The notes under the pieces: model-generated
What the model was told of the DNA's origin: nothing
Databases searched by the model: none
The model's input: the letters and a program-made list of their open reading frames with translations, nothing else
From: Phanerochaete sordida
Lineage: Eukaryota > Basidiomycota > Agaricomycetes > Polyporales > Phanerochaetaceae
DNA length: 64,000 nt
Assembly (NCBI GenBank): GCA_019973155.2
Contig: BPQB01000068.1
Location: 1 to 64,000, forward strand
Reading direction: 5' to 3'
Shown: positions 1-10,937 of the stretch, one piece after another
Layout: the number at the start of each line of letters is the position of its first letter
Position numbering within the stretch: the first letter of the stretch is position 1
Made by a program: the position numbers and the translations under genes

Positions 1-436
1 ATACAGTACCAAGCCACAGTGCACGTGTACAGCCGGGTACAGCCAGTCAGTGCCGAACGCTGCCACGTATAGCCTCGGACATAGCCTGCAGAAGAGAAGA
101 TCGGAAATGAAAAGAAGTTCATGACATATATAAGGGGCGAGGTTGCATGGGGCGTCGGGTAAAGGGGTAAGAAAGAGTAAGAGAGGCTTTACTTACTTTC
201 AGGCGATGTGGTTAAAGATACGAGTTATTTAACGTGAGTTGGCGCACCGTGGTTTATACCATCTCTTGACTGGGTCGCACAAAACTTCCGAGTCTCTGCA
301 TCGAAAAGCTAGACCAAGGATAGATCAGATATCCAAATGTCGAATTGTGTAGTGAACGTTGAGCGCAAGTTTCACGGCGATCCTCTGCAGAAGTGACCGA
401 TGGCCGAGGTAGCGCCCCGGCAGTTGATGCTCGCGC
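1..436. other. Intergenic, promoter-like left edge
   Basis: No supportable coding region. A TATATAA stretch near 126-133 lies upstream of the conserved fragment at 581 and could be its core promoter, but no complete gene model could be built here. Confidence 0.3.
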
Positions 437-580
437 TTGCATGTGGTTTCCGCTCGCCGCGGACTCCGTGCAGGTGTGCCGGAGGCCAATCAGCGTTGTT
501 GCAGCGTTGGCGGGTACTCGCGGCTGGCCTCCGAGTCGCAGTCCTACCACGACCACCGTCCGAGGCGGCGACGCGGCGGG

Positions 581-820
581 ATGGACACCCTCGAGCGATC
601 GTTCAGAAATGCCCCAGGAAATGTCCCGCAGGAGCTGAAGGACCTCGAAGCCGACTGGTGGGCGCGGGATCGCGAGATGGGGCAGTCCTTCGCGCGAGGC
701 ATCATGTCACGACTTCAGGTCACGGAGGCGAATATCCTCGAGGACGCGAGCCTCCCTGGCCGACGCGAGGCGCGACTGGTGTTCGAAATCGACGTTACAC
801 CAGGTGTGTGGTGTTTTTGA
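581..820 (+). pseudogene. Conserved unknown fragment, left copy
   Basis: An ATG at 581 opens a frame beginning MDTLERSFRNAPGNVPQELK and continuing to EIDVTPG near 805. A possible GTGTGT donor follows, then a stop at 818-820. A diverged copy lies in mirror orientation at 3838-4057; the two translations agree at most positions (both have NVPQELKD, ADWW, FAR, RLxVTEA, GRREARLVFEIDV or close variants). Matching peptides with changed bases suggest that the family once coded for protein. I do not recognise it, and neither a complete upstream part nor a certain downstream exon could be assembled, so it may be a partial gene or a relic. A GTGCACGTTTATGG stretch after a TTGCAG acceptor at about 973 is one possible continuation. 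Confidence 0.4.
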
Positions 821-1195
821 TAGCAGTGTCCTGGTGAACTGACTGCACGGTTCTACAAGATATGTGTAACGCCCTCCAGGCGATGCATGGCGGGTGCACG
901 GCAACATTTGTAGACGTGTAAGCAGGGCATCTGGGAATGCACTTTCCAATTCACTCAGCTGCTTTGTTGCAGGTGCACGTTTATGGCACGAAACCTGGTA
1001 CCGACCAATGCAGACCCTGTCATGACTGTATCTCTAGCTCTGAATGTGGTCTATCACGCGCCAGCCCCTCTGTGAGTGTAGGAAAGTGCTGAAGATCTGC
1101 CTCTAATTCCAGACACAGTGGCAGCAGGCTGAGAATCATTTGCTCATCTGTGTCGAAGGGTTCCCGCGTGATCACTTCTAGGGCAGAGGTATGTC
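581..1195. repeat. Left arm of diverged inverted repeat
   Basis: Two separate modules in this arm reappear in reverse order and orientation in the right arm at about 3450-4057: the MDTLERS peptide segment (581-805) and a short stretch at about 1131-1190, whose minus strand reads SALEVITREP. The spacing between the modules is nearly the same in both arms (about 467 and 468 nt between centres). Both pairs are symmetric about position 2320. This supports one inverted duplication event, now well diverged. Confidence 0.55.
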
Positions 1196-1863
1196 CGTAG
1201 CCGTGAATCTTAGAAGCAGTCAAGCTGAAGGCTGCTAGATATATGACGTGACACATGGCAGGATAGTCGCTTCTGGTACGCACATCAAAGTACCGCCATC
1301 TCAGCCAAAGCTGTAGAATGCTTCCAACTCGTGCCGGACGCTTGGCAGGCTAGCTGCTAAGCCGCCGTCTGGTCTATACCATCGAATACCAAGGAAGTTA
1401 GACCGATAGATGCTTGGCTGTTTTTGTGAGCTTAGGGCTGTCCGCTACTGTTCGGATTGTACAGCATGGGACAATGCAAACGCGCCCTCGTTTTGCACGT
1501 GTTCACAGCACTGAGGGCCGATCTCAATACTAGTAGCGGTCATTCGCCGCTGTAAATGGGGCGATGCTGCTTGTCTTTGGAACGTTGTAAAGCTGGACGA
1601 GCGAGAGAGGGAGGTTATGTTAAGCGCGTCAGGCCAGCCGACGCGCATTCGCCCACCGAGCGCGGTCATTACGATAGGCGCCTATCAGGTCGGCCCCTTG
1701 ACAGCCTCCCGCGGTCGTCGACGAGGCAGGGCAATGCCAAAATGACCCCCTAACTGCCTCCACATCGTCCATCTCATCCTTCTACATCCCTGTGTTACTA
1801 CAACCCACCACCTCCACAGCACACGCATCTCTCCTGACCCTATTTAAGACCCAGCTCGCCCGT

Positions 1864-3154
1864 ATGATGGACCAAGACGACCTCCATCCGGAAAGCCCCC
1901 TCATGACCATGACCAACTCCTTTCTCGGTGACGGCATGCTCTCGCTCTCCATGCCAGGTCCTTCGCGGGACCCGACATACTACATTTCGGATGGGAACAG
2001 TGTTCTGCTGGTGGAGAACACTCTGTTCAGGGTAAGTGTTGCTGTAGGGGGCTATGCTTCACGTATCCTCACACTCGGCCTAGGTCCACCGGTCCACGCT
2101 GACGAAAGACAAGTCGGCCTTCGAGACCATGTTCCAGCTCTCCTCAGAAACGGACTCCTCGCGCTCAGAGTCGAGTGTCACACTGGCGGTAGAGGGCGAA
2201 AGCGACGACAACCCCATCCACCTGCAGGGAGACTCCGCTGACGAGTTCCGTGCCCTACTCTGGTCCCTTTACGCTCTGTGAGTACCACCCATTCTGCCAC
2301 GCCATCCACCCACTCACTTACCTCTCTGTAGTCCACATGAACTGCTGATTGCAATGACACCCGAAGCAGATCCCATGCAACTAGTTGCCCTCGCCAGGAT
2401 AACAAACAAGTACCAGTTTCGCTCACTAGAAACATGGGCTCTGGGCGCCCTCAACACATACTACTCAAGACCCGGGGCTTTTGAAGATGTTCCGACCACA
2501 CAACCGCCAACTGTCTCCCTCCCGCATACAGGCACAGCCACCCCGCCCACCCAGCCGTCCCTCGTCCAAATCACCGAGCTCGCCACCCTCTGCGAGCGCC
2601 CAGACCTGCTCGACGCCGCCGTCGCGCGCTGGAAGCGGCTCATTGGCGAAGGGCGGGACCTCGCGCTCGCGATACAAGTCGGCGAGCAGCTACAGCTGCG
2701 GCCGATGCTTGGACTGGCGTACCACGCGATGATGCTCCGCGGGAAGACTGCGTGGGACGCGGACGCGCACCTCACCCGCGACCAGCGCGTGCGCCTGCTC
2801 TGCGGGTACTACGCGCTCGGGAAGCTCGCGGACGTGCTGCCGAGCTCGCCGCCGGTGCTCACGCACAGCCAGCGCTGCACCGGCCAGCAGCGCTGTGTGA
2901 AGGCGTTCGGGAACGTCTGGAAGATGATCCTCGACACGCCCACGCAGATGTTCCCGAATCTCCAGCGCGAGGACATACTCGGCCGCGTCATGGTCGCGGA
3001 GAGCACGATGCGCGTGCTAGTCAAGGAAGACATTCCCTCACAGGGCTTCCTCGACGGCATGCAGACATGCAAGGAGAACGCGCTCTTTGTCGTTAGCATG
3101 CGCATCCGGGAGCTCAAGGAATCTCTCGCGGATCACTTCATGGACGACTTCTAA
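1864..3154 (+). CDS. BTB/POZ domain protein (copy 1)
   Basis: Three exons (1864-2031, 2084-2277, 2332-3154) join in phase through two short GT-AG introns (52 and 54 nt) and give 394 residues. The N-terminal part reads DPTYYISDGNSVLLVENTLF then VHRSTLTKDKSAFETMF, the usual opening of Agaricomycete BTB/POZ proteins, followed by a helical region with two RAL-W-LYAL type segments and an all-helical C-terminal half. BTB proteins generally dimerise and can link substrates to Cul3 ubiquitin ligases; the substrate here is unknown. The paralogue at 10938 shares exon number, intron phases and the VENTLF/VQNTLF and LPHEL motifs. An in-frame codon at 1792 was not used because a TATTTAAG element and a leader-like sequence lie between it and 1864. 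The gene sits inside the inverted repeat. Confidence 0.85.
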
Positions 3155-3449
3155 TTTATCTGCTCCTTCGCTATCCCATTCATGCTATACCCGTCTTGTC
3201 GCCGCTCGCTGCTGTGTTGTACCTCAGATGTTTCGTGTACTACTAGTATTGCTGCAATGTAACAGTAACATAGATCTTCACGAGAAATATACTGACATCC
3301 AAGTATCCAGGAAACCGATTATAGCCTAGGTTTAGATGGTGGCACTTTAACGTGCACTCCAGAAGCGACTATAATGCCACTGGTCATGTCGTATATCTGA
3401 CTGTCGTCAGCGAGAATGCTACTCAGACGGCAAACATCCAGTACTGACC
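3155..3449. other. 3' flank of BTB gene, no gene seen
   Basis: AT-richer 3' untranslated and intergenic sequence leading into the right arm of the inverted repeat. No coding region is supported. Confidence 0.4.
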
Positions 3450-4057
3450 TCGGCTCTCGAAGTCATCACTCGGGCTCCGAGGGCAACAGTCGAAGCTATA
3501 ATACTGAGTCTGTGACCTCTGCCAAGTCAGCAATAAATTGACGGCTCTACGTCAGAGGTCCTATAGACTTACAAGACCGCCGGCGCATGGTATGTGGTAT
3601 TGAGGGCTAGGCTGACGTGGACACCCTTCGGAGCCATGCTGTTCTTGACGAGATTGCGCGGCAGCGAAGAGCAGCTTTCGGATTATCAGCACCTCCGCAG
3701 GCCAGCAACGTGCCTCCTCACAAATCGATGAGCGTAGCCATGCAGCCACTCTGCACAGTATCATGCGCGTCGCACATGTCTACCCATCCCGCAACGGTCA
3801 GCGCACAGCCAAACACGCTCAGAGTCCAGCGACTCACCGCGCGTCACGTCGATCTCGAAGACGAGCCGGCCTTCGCGCCGCCCGGGGACGCCGCCGTCCT
3901 CGAGGACGCGGGCCTCGGTGACCTCGAGCCGCTCGCATATCGCGCGCGCGAACACCTGCCCGGGCTTCGCGCCGACCCACCAGTCCGCGCCGATGTCCTT
4001 CAATTCCTGTGGCACGTTGCCGCGCGCACTCCGCATGGACCGCTCGAGGGTGTCCAT
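3450..4057. repeat. Right arm of diverged inverted repeat
   Basis: Mirror copy of 581-1195. The plus strand at 3451-3507 translates as ALEVITRAPRATVEAIILSL, matching the minus strand of the left arm. The minus strand at 3838-4057 carries the second MDTLERS-type peptide. Confidence 0.55.
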
Positions 4058-4117
4058 CGCGCCGCGCCGCGAGGATGTGGTTGAGAGGAACGGTGGGACG
4101 ATGCCGTCGCACCGCAC
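3838..4117 (-). pseudogene. Conserved unknown fragment, right copy
   Basis: The minus strand reads RCDGIVPPFLSTTSSRRGA then MDTLERSMRSARGNVPQELK, ending in VFEIDVTRG before a GTGAGT-type donor. It is the mirror paralogue of 581-805. The open frame continues upstream of the conserved ATG at 4057, so the true start may lie in an earlier exon. Function is unknown. Whether it is expressed or a relic cannot be decided from the sequence. Confidence 0.4.
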
Positions 4118-4696
4118 GCCCGCGGCGAGTTGGGCGACCCTGGCAATCTGCGCAGGTCCGACCTGGAGCGCGCGCTGTAGCGTGTCATCGCCCGGCCGTC
4201 CGAGGCCGTCATAGCTATAGTATCGCGTCGCATTACGTACCGTGCTGGAACGCGGCGTGGTTGGACATCCAGGTCTTGCAGCGTGATCTGGCCAATAACC
4301 TGGAGGCTGTCCGCACCAAAAAGCACTGGAATAGAACTACAGCCTCCCTTAAATATATCGCAAATGTCGAAAATTAGGGAAGTACGTTGCCCTAGCCAGA
4401 ATTCACTGGGGAGAAAGGAACGAGTCTACATCGAGTCCGGTCAGGTGTTCGTTGTACATTACTTCGCTGAACACAGTCCGAGTCCGCAATGGCCCACAGG
4501 CCCTCTTGTGGCCCCATCTCTGCGCCCCTCTCGACCGCCTATCCCAACTGAACCTGGCCAACGTGGGGAAACGTCGACTCTAGCAGCGTCGCGGTGGTTT
4601 CGGTGCGCTATAGACACAGCTCGGTTTGAAGACCTCGCTCCCCGATGCCTGCTCGAGACGAAGGCACGGTCGGTAGAGGGCGCGGTGGAGGACACT

Positions 4697-6363
4697 TCAT
4701 AGCAGCTCTGCGTCTCTGATGCCTGCGCGGAAGGCCGCGAGGAATCCGTCGACGTCCTGCGCTTCGTCGTACTTGGATGGAAGTATGTCGATCAGCATCG
4801 TGCGAGAGAGCACACGAGGACGCCATCCTTCTTCGTCCCGCCGCCATTCGATAACGTTGGAAAATCTGAACCGTTCGGCGTTCGGGAATGCCGGTTGTAA
4901 GTTGTTGAGTATCTTCGTCTGCTGGGCACGTAAATTGACGAGGTCGCTACGATGAGGTACGTGTCTGAGATTCATCCGAAGGGTGCAGCAAGTGATCGTA
5001 TCGAGACGCAGAACCCCAGTGAGCAGATTCTGTGCGGCCCAAACAAAAATATCAGCCCTGTGTTACTATGCGATCATTTCAGAAGACTCACATCAAGGCG
5101 GATAAAGTGTATTCGTCCGCCACCCCTTGTCGTCAATTCAACGGTGAGTGTGCGCAGTGCATGCCACTGGTCTTGTTTGACAAGACGTAGCAGTTGCGGT
5201 GGGATAGCCAGGTCTCTGATAGCAGCTGTCGAGCCACTCGCAGCGGTGAAAAAAGACTCGGCATCGAGCACCCAATCGCCCTCGAAGGCTAGCGACGATA
5301 TTGGCCTGCCGGGAACAAGCCACTCGACCATGTGTGATGAAGTTGTGGTCAACACTTGCAGGTTGGGTACCGCATGCTGAGAAATGGGATTGCCTTGTAC
5401 TGGTTGTTGCCGTCGTCTATGGTAAGAGACGCGACGAGTATCGATGGAAAGTGTCAGAAGTCCCGGGACGTTTTCTAGAGCGGTACTGAGCTTGGTAAGG
5501 TCATGTTGATCGGTGGAATCGAGATGGATACGAAGGTTTCGCAAGAGCGGGGCTGCGGAGGAGCAGAGGAATGAAGACCAAATCTCCGTGTCGTCCACAG
5601 CGAGATAAGCCAGGCTAGCCATGTTTGTAGCCTTTCGCAGAATGTCCGTCCATTCCGGGGAAAGGTACAGCTGTTCGAGGCGGAGACTAGTCCAGTAACC
5701 CCTCGCATTTGCCACCATAGTGACTGTGCTAGGGTTAGGAAGCCTGATGAAAGCGCAACCCTCGAGAGAAAGAGTGCGAAGTGAGCGCATGCGGAGAAGG
5801 GCAAGGAGTATGTTGTCGTCGATGCCCATACGCTGCATCGTTGCCTTCTCTGCGTGGCAAAAATGGGTCATCGCGGAGTGCGTGATTGATAGGAATGATT
5901 CGTTACGGTGGCTCAAGCTCTGGAGACTGTTGCCGAACGTGCATTCCCGGACGTATCCTGCCAGCCGATGGGCGTCGCGGTCGCCGATGGCTAGATGGCT
6001 GTGCCACAGAGTCTGAGCGTGCCATGCAGGCGAACCCGCTTCAAGGTGTTTGACGTCGTAGACGAAGGAAGCGAAGAGACGCTTCTGACCCTCTTCTCTC
6101 CACGCTTTGCAGACCAGCGACAGGGCCGCCATCGCATCTTTGAAGTCGCGTATCAACAAGCCCGACGCGTCGTTGGGGCGAAGCTGGTCGATTATCATGA
6201 CGTGCAGTTCAAAAGGCAGTTGCGGGATAGGCGTGACGTCTGTACGCGCTGTCGATACACTATAATGAGGGCAAAACTACGATGCGAAGTCTGTCATTCA
6301 CTCACTGGGAACTCGGTCGCCGTCTCGAGCATCTATGACTTCCACTGACCCTGGGGCTGACAT
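4697..6363 (-). CDS. F-box-like protein, tandem copy A
   Basis: Three exons on the minus strand (6306-6363, 5092-6248, 4697-5029) are in phase and code for 515 residues. The N terminus carries an F-box-like segment (PQLPFELHVMIIDQL, then ALSLVCKAWREEGQKRLF), followed by a long leucine-rich region with a repeated RxLRxLSLEGC pattern and a C-terminal tail ending DVDGFLAAFRAG. The start ATG at 6363 was chosen because exon 1 ends in phase 1 at a GTGAGT donor and joins the CGACAG acceptor exactly as in the neighbouring copy. F-box proteins usually bind Skp1 and recruit substrates to SCF ubiquitin ligases; no substrate can be inferred. Its closest relative is the next gene, 305 bp upstream on the same strand, so the pair is a tandem duplication. 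Confidence 0.8.
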
Positions 6364-6667
6364 CCTGTATGCAGGTCAGTCTTGGAAAGCTCAAGTCAAG
6401 ACCTAGTGAAAAAATCCCGCCTTTCGAAACCCTTCACAGAGCTTGGTATCGTGAGTGGCGGTGTCGCAGTGAGGTTCCACCAGAATAAGCGCGCGGCGTA
6501 ACGCCGGGGTTATATAGACGCTCAGTGCCATTGCGTACATGATGATCGCGGTCTTCCGGAGCAGACTCTTCGTCTGGTATCTTGCCCGTCATATTCGGTA
6601 CAGAGTCTCTCTGCTTCCTCGAAGTACTATTTTCTCAGAAATGAAACGCCCTAGCCATAATACAGGA

Positions 6668-8305
6668 CTATCGGGGCTCAGAATATCCTTGATATTCTGT
6701 GCACAAGGGATTGGCCGCTCGGAATGCAGCGAGGAAACCGTCCACGTCCTCGACCTCTTCAAATCCCTTGTAAAGCGCTTCGACAAGCCGCGGCCGAGAT
6801 AGAACGCGGGGATGCCATTCCCCTGCTTCTTCTCGGCGCCACTGAATGGCCTCTCCGAAACTGCACTGCACAGCGTTAGGGAAGGCGGGGACCAGTCTGT
6901 CCAAAATTTCTGCCTTCTGGCTGCGCAGCTGAGGAGAGGCACCCTTGTTTTCTTGAAATACTAAGTTGAGTTGGCACACCAACGTGGTAACCGTGTAAAT
7001 CGGCTCCGGAAGTGCGAGATCCATCTATAGTAGAGGAACATCAGCTTCCAGTAGCAGTCATCACCAACAGACGTGTACATACCCAACGTAGAAACGGGTG
7101 ATGAGGCGTTACTGGGGCCTGAATCTTGAGAGTTTGTAGCTCAGGCCAGTCGTGTTGTCTCAGGGTGGAGACGAGGTCGAGCGGAATGCTCAGTTCTCGA
7201 ATATGCGCCTGAGAGGCTCTAATGGCAGATTGAAAGTGCTCGTCACTGACATCGCCATCGTGCCGGGTGATCGCCAAGGAAGTTATAGATCTTCCTGGAA
7301 GGAGCCAAGACGCGAACTGGGTGGTTGTTGTTGTCAAATGTCGCACATGTGGTAACAGCTGAAGAGAGAGGGGTTGGAGGTGTAGTTGCCTGCTGGAAGG
7401 CTGGTGCAAATGGAGGGATAGCTGTTCGACCATGGGGATGCGTCGCAAAACAGAGATAAGCTGAGGAAGTACATAGTGGACGCCCTGGACAAAGATGCCA
7501 AACTTCTTGAGGCTTGGAAATATGGCCTCTTGGAAGAGTCTGTCGCAAACGACCCAGTCATCGACATATAGCGACTCGAGCCGGTCGACGTCGACAACCT
7601 TCCGGAAGAACTCCGCCCAGAGGTGCGATAGATACGATCCTCGGAGGGTGATGTGCGTCCACGAGCTCCTGCCAGGGGGAGGAGTGACAATGGTGGATTC
7701 CGAGTGCAGGGATAGGCAACCATCCAAGGTCACCGTATGGAGAAGCGGCATGCCTGCGAGAATAGCAAGAAGTCTGCCGTCGACGTGCATGTACTCCATA
7801 TTGACGGTTTCAACCTGATGAAATGAAGCAAGTGTGGCCATGATGTCAGTGACCCAAACGTCGTGCTCGGAGTAGTCTGTAGGGCCGCATAACAGCGTGC
7901 ATTCCCGGACGTATGCTGCCAATCGCTGTGCGTTGCCATCGCCCTCGCGAAGTAAACTGTGCCAGAACGCGCGGGCTCCCAATATCGGAGCGTCTGCTTC
8001 GACACTGCCATCGTAGAGGATACACCGGAAGAGCCCCTTCTGCCCCTCCTTCCTAAACGCGCTGCATACGAGAGACACAGAGGCCATCGCGTTCTTGTAT
8101 TCGCGAGCCGTCAGCTCTACGCGTAAATGTGGGAGTTGGGCAATGATCATGACGTGGAGCTCAAATGGTAGCCGCGGGAGTGGAATACGCCGCTCTTGCA
8201 CTGTGTGATTAAAGTCAGAGATGGGCCTGGGAGAAAAGATGAAGGAAGCAACCTACACGCGTTTGCGCCCCGGGGCCGACGTCGACCTAGCAAAGACTCT
8301 CTCAT
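6668..8305 (-). CDS. F-box-like protein, tandem copy B
   Basis: Three exons (8257-8305, 7083-8200, 6668-7024) encode 507 residues with the same exon plan as copy A. The first exon is only 49 nt (MRESLLGRRRPRGANA) and joins in phase 1 to LQERRIPLPRLPFELHVMII. The F-box-like segment, SLVCSAFRKEGQKGLF, is followed by a leucine-rich body and the shared C-terminal block PRVLSRPRLVEAL...DVDGFLAAFRAA. The third intron acceptor is CTATAG before an ATG that also looks like a start, so a naive prediction could split the gene in two. The likely role is substrate adaptor of an SCF-type ligase, inferred from the family only. Confidence 0.8.
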
Positions 8306-8678
8306 GGCGAGAGACCTACGTCCTGTAGATGCACTTCCTATAGCTTAAGCGCAATCAGCCTGGATTCACATGACGGATTGAAAGGTATACTTAGGAGCTT
8401 ACCATATGATGCGACGCGAGATGGCGGTGAGAAGAAAGCAGCGTCGGCGCTAGACGCCCGTGGCAGACGAGGATCGATGAACGCACCTACCGCTCCTTTA
8501 ATTTGCTACGCAACGTATCAATCAAGTAAAGCGTATCAACGCGCTATCTCTCAGACACGCTTCATGGACTGCCGGTGATAGGTCGAAGTAATCAGAGGTA
8601 CGCTCAGGAGCTCGATGGCTCTATCTATGGCATACAGCAAAAAAACCACGTCCAACTCTACACATAGCAATTGTGTAA
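8306..8678. other. Intergenic, no gene seen
   Basis: Upstream region of the F-box-like copy B and 3' flank of the reductase. No coding signal is supported. Confidence 0.4.
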
Positions 8679-10122
8679 TTATGCTTGCGCCATCTTGTGG
8701 CAGCCAATCGGGATGTGGATGCGCGCAAGCAGAGCCGGGCCCCAGAAGAACAGGTAGATGAACAGGAAGAAGACGAGCAGTCGCCAGCGCTGGCTGGCAC
8801 GGTAGAGGAAGATGCGCAGCTCCGAGGGTGGGCCGTTCTTGCCTCCTTCGTCGATGGCGGTGATCTCGTCATCGGTCAGGGACGCTGTCGGAGTCTCGAC
8901 AGTCAGCGACCGCAAGTTATGCAAGCGAACGTGCGTACGTAGGTCGGCAACGTCGAGATATTCCTTCATGTGCGCTTTCGTAGAGCTTGTTCTGCAGAGC
9001 AGCGGTGAGAGAGGGTTCGCAATGCAGATAGCTGGACGTACGTGACGATGACGACGCCCTTGCTGCGCACCCACGACAAGATGACTTGCGTAGGCGTTGC
9101 TCCGAGACGCTTCGCAGCAGCGTTCACGGGCTTATCGACCGGGCCTCCGGGATAGCGTGTGATTGGCCTGTACGACACGCTTCAGCATACGAAGTAGAAC
9201 GCAGAGTGTTTCCCCTACGCGAGACTGCTGTAGGCCTCGGTCACGATGCCATGTTTCTGGGAAAACTCGAGGAGCTCCTTGTTCTCTGCGTAGTTGTAGG
9301 GGTTGAAGAAGATCTGCGAGCACGATAGCACGTAAAATGAGCTGTTTCCCACGAATATACTGAGCTCACTAACCTGATTGACCGCAGGAACGACGTTTGC
9401 GGAGGCGACCAGCGGCTTCAGCTGATCCAACTGGAAGTTACTGACGCCGATACTCCTGCAACATGGGTAGAATCGTCAACTGGAACATTCTTCCCGGGTG
9501 AGCGCGTACTTTGCAAAGCCCGCTTTCTGGAAGCTCTCGAATTGGGCCCATACAGCGGCGATATTGTCGAGAAGCCTTGGGTTGTGGATCAGGTAAAGGT
9601 CTACAAACGCTAAACCAAGCTGCAAACTCAAGATTAGGAGGGTTCAATCGGACCTCTAGCTGACCATACCTTCTCTAGACTGGCTTGTATGGCATCAGAA
9701 GCGGTGCCGAGACCAGAATACTTGGTCGTGATAAATAACTCGGAACGCGCAAGTCCGCTTTCTTTGATAGCGCTACCAACGAACTCTTCCGTTCCATAGA
9801 CTGTATGCCTCTGGCGTAAACCCATGGCAACGCCCAACGAATCCGAGTACGGTGCTCACACTGCGCTGTGTCGATATGCGAGAAGCCAACGTCAATGGCT
9901 TGCTCGACGTATGTAGTCACATCCTGCTGCGCTTGAGTACACTGCAACCACATACACCGAGAAGCACCTACGTGCCCCTTCCACTTGGAACCAGTGCCAT
10001 AGGCAATGGTAGGCATCTGCAAGGTCGCAAAACTCTTGTCAGCTCGAGCGAATGGCAAGTGACGCGCCAGTCCGGAAGCCGACCTCTCTACCATCGTTGA
10101 GCTTGACGGTTCCAAAAGGCAT
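8679..10122 (-). CDS. Aldo/keto reductase with C-terminal membrane anchor
   Basis: Ten short exons (10084-10122, 9972-10016, 9860-9923, 9670-9800, 9510-9619, 9374-9455, 9219-9313, 9042-9167, 8939-8991, 8679-8884) join in phase to 316 residues. The AKR catalytic tetrad is visible: Asp in FSHIDTAQ, Tyr in the following FYGTEE, Lys in LFITTKYS and His in DLYLIHNP. The barrel continues through SIGVSNFQLDQL, the cofactor-side segment FFNPYNYAENKELLEF and GATPTQVILSWV to LTDDEITAIDEGG. A basic and then very hydrophobic tail follows (RWRLLVFFLFIYLFFWGPAL, then a short end KMAQA), which looks like a membrane anchor and is absent from typical soluble AKRs. The enzyme would reduce carbonyls with NADPH; the substrate is unknown. 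The 54-nt intron before the last exon is a multiple of three with no stop. Confidence 0.85.
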
Positions 10123-10937
10123 GATGTCCAATAACACTAGTCAAAGCGGGAAGTAAGTGTAGGTTGTGGTGGTGCTGGCAGGAGGATGAGCGTGAGCTGC
10201 GGCGGATCGCTGACAAACACGGTTTCCTCCCACACGAGTCCAACTATGCGACCATACGCCTTCGGAATGATGCTAGACGGCGTGCGATGTCTTCCACGCT
10301 GGCAAGAATGTTGATCAGACTGAGTCGGTGGATATACCCGCGCGCTGGAGTCCAACTCACCTCGCGCTGGTGAAGCAACGAGCGATGACGAAGTCCCTTC
10401 GGCCTCTCGGCTTAGGCGCATCAAGAACGGCGCATCAGATTCGCCTTTGGCGCTGCCCAAGGGCCAGTGCTTGCTGCAGATTTTCTTGCGTGGCGAGCAA
10501 GTCTGCGACGAGATGCACGTACAAAGAGGAATTTTCGCTGATGTTTCTCATCATATAGCTCACATGCAAAAGTGTGGACCCAAACTACGTACAGACCCTA
10601 CTAAGCTTGCGACTACAGCTTGGCTTATCTGGGTAAACGCCGAGATAAGAGAATGAAGTATTACGTTTTACTTATCGGGCCACTACTGCGGTTTATTGAC
10701 ATCAGCCCGGCATTACTAGCTCTTCCGCACCGTACCCCGCGTTGTGCTCACCTGCCAACACCGCTCACCGCCATCTCCCGCATAGTCAGGTTTTAGACTA
10801 TATCTATCAAACGGTGGCTTGCACGTAACACCGGGGCTCGGGCTCGGGCGACCCTTGCAATGTTCATGCATAGTTCCTTGATGCCCATCCTATAGAAGTC
10901 CCGCTACCGCCGTCCTCACTCCTTGCGCTCCACCACC
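10123..10937. other. Divergent intergenic region
   Basis: About 815 bp separate the minus-strand reductase from the plus-strand BTB gene, so both promoters should lie here. No coding segment is supported. Confidence 0.4.

Noticed and set aside
1792..1863. Upstream in-frame start for BTB copy 1
   Set aside because: The segment contains a TATTTAAG element and leader-like sequence, and the BTB paralogue has no comparable extension. The ATG at 1864 is preferred.
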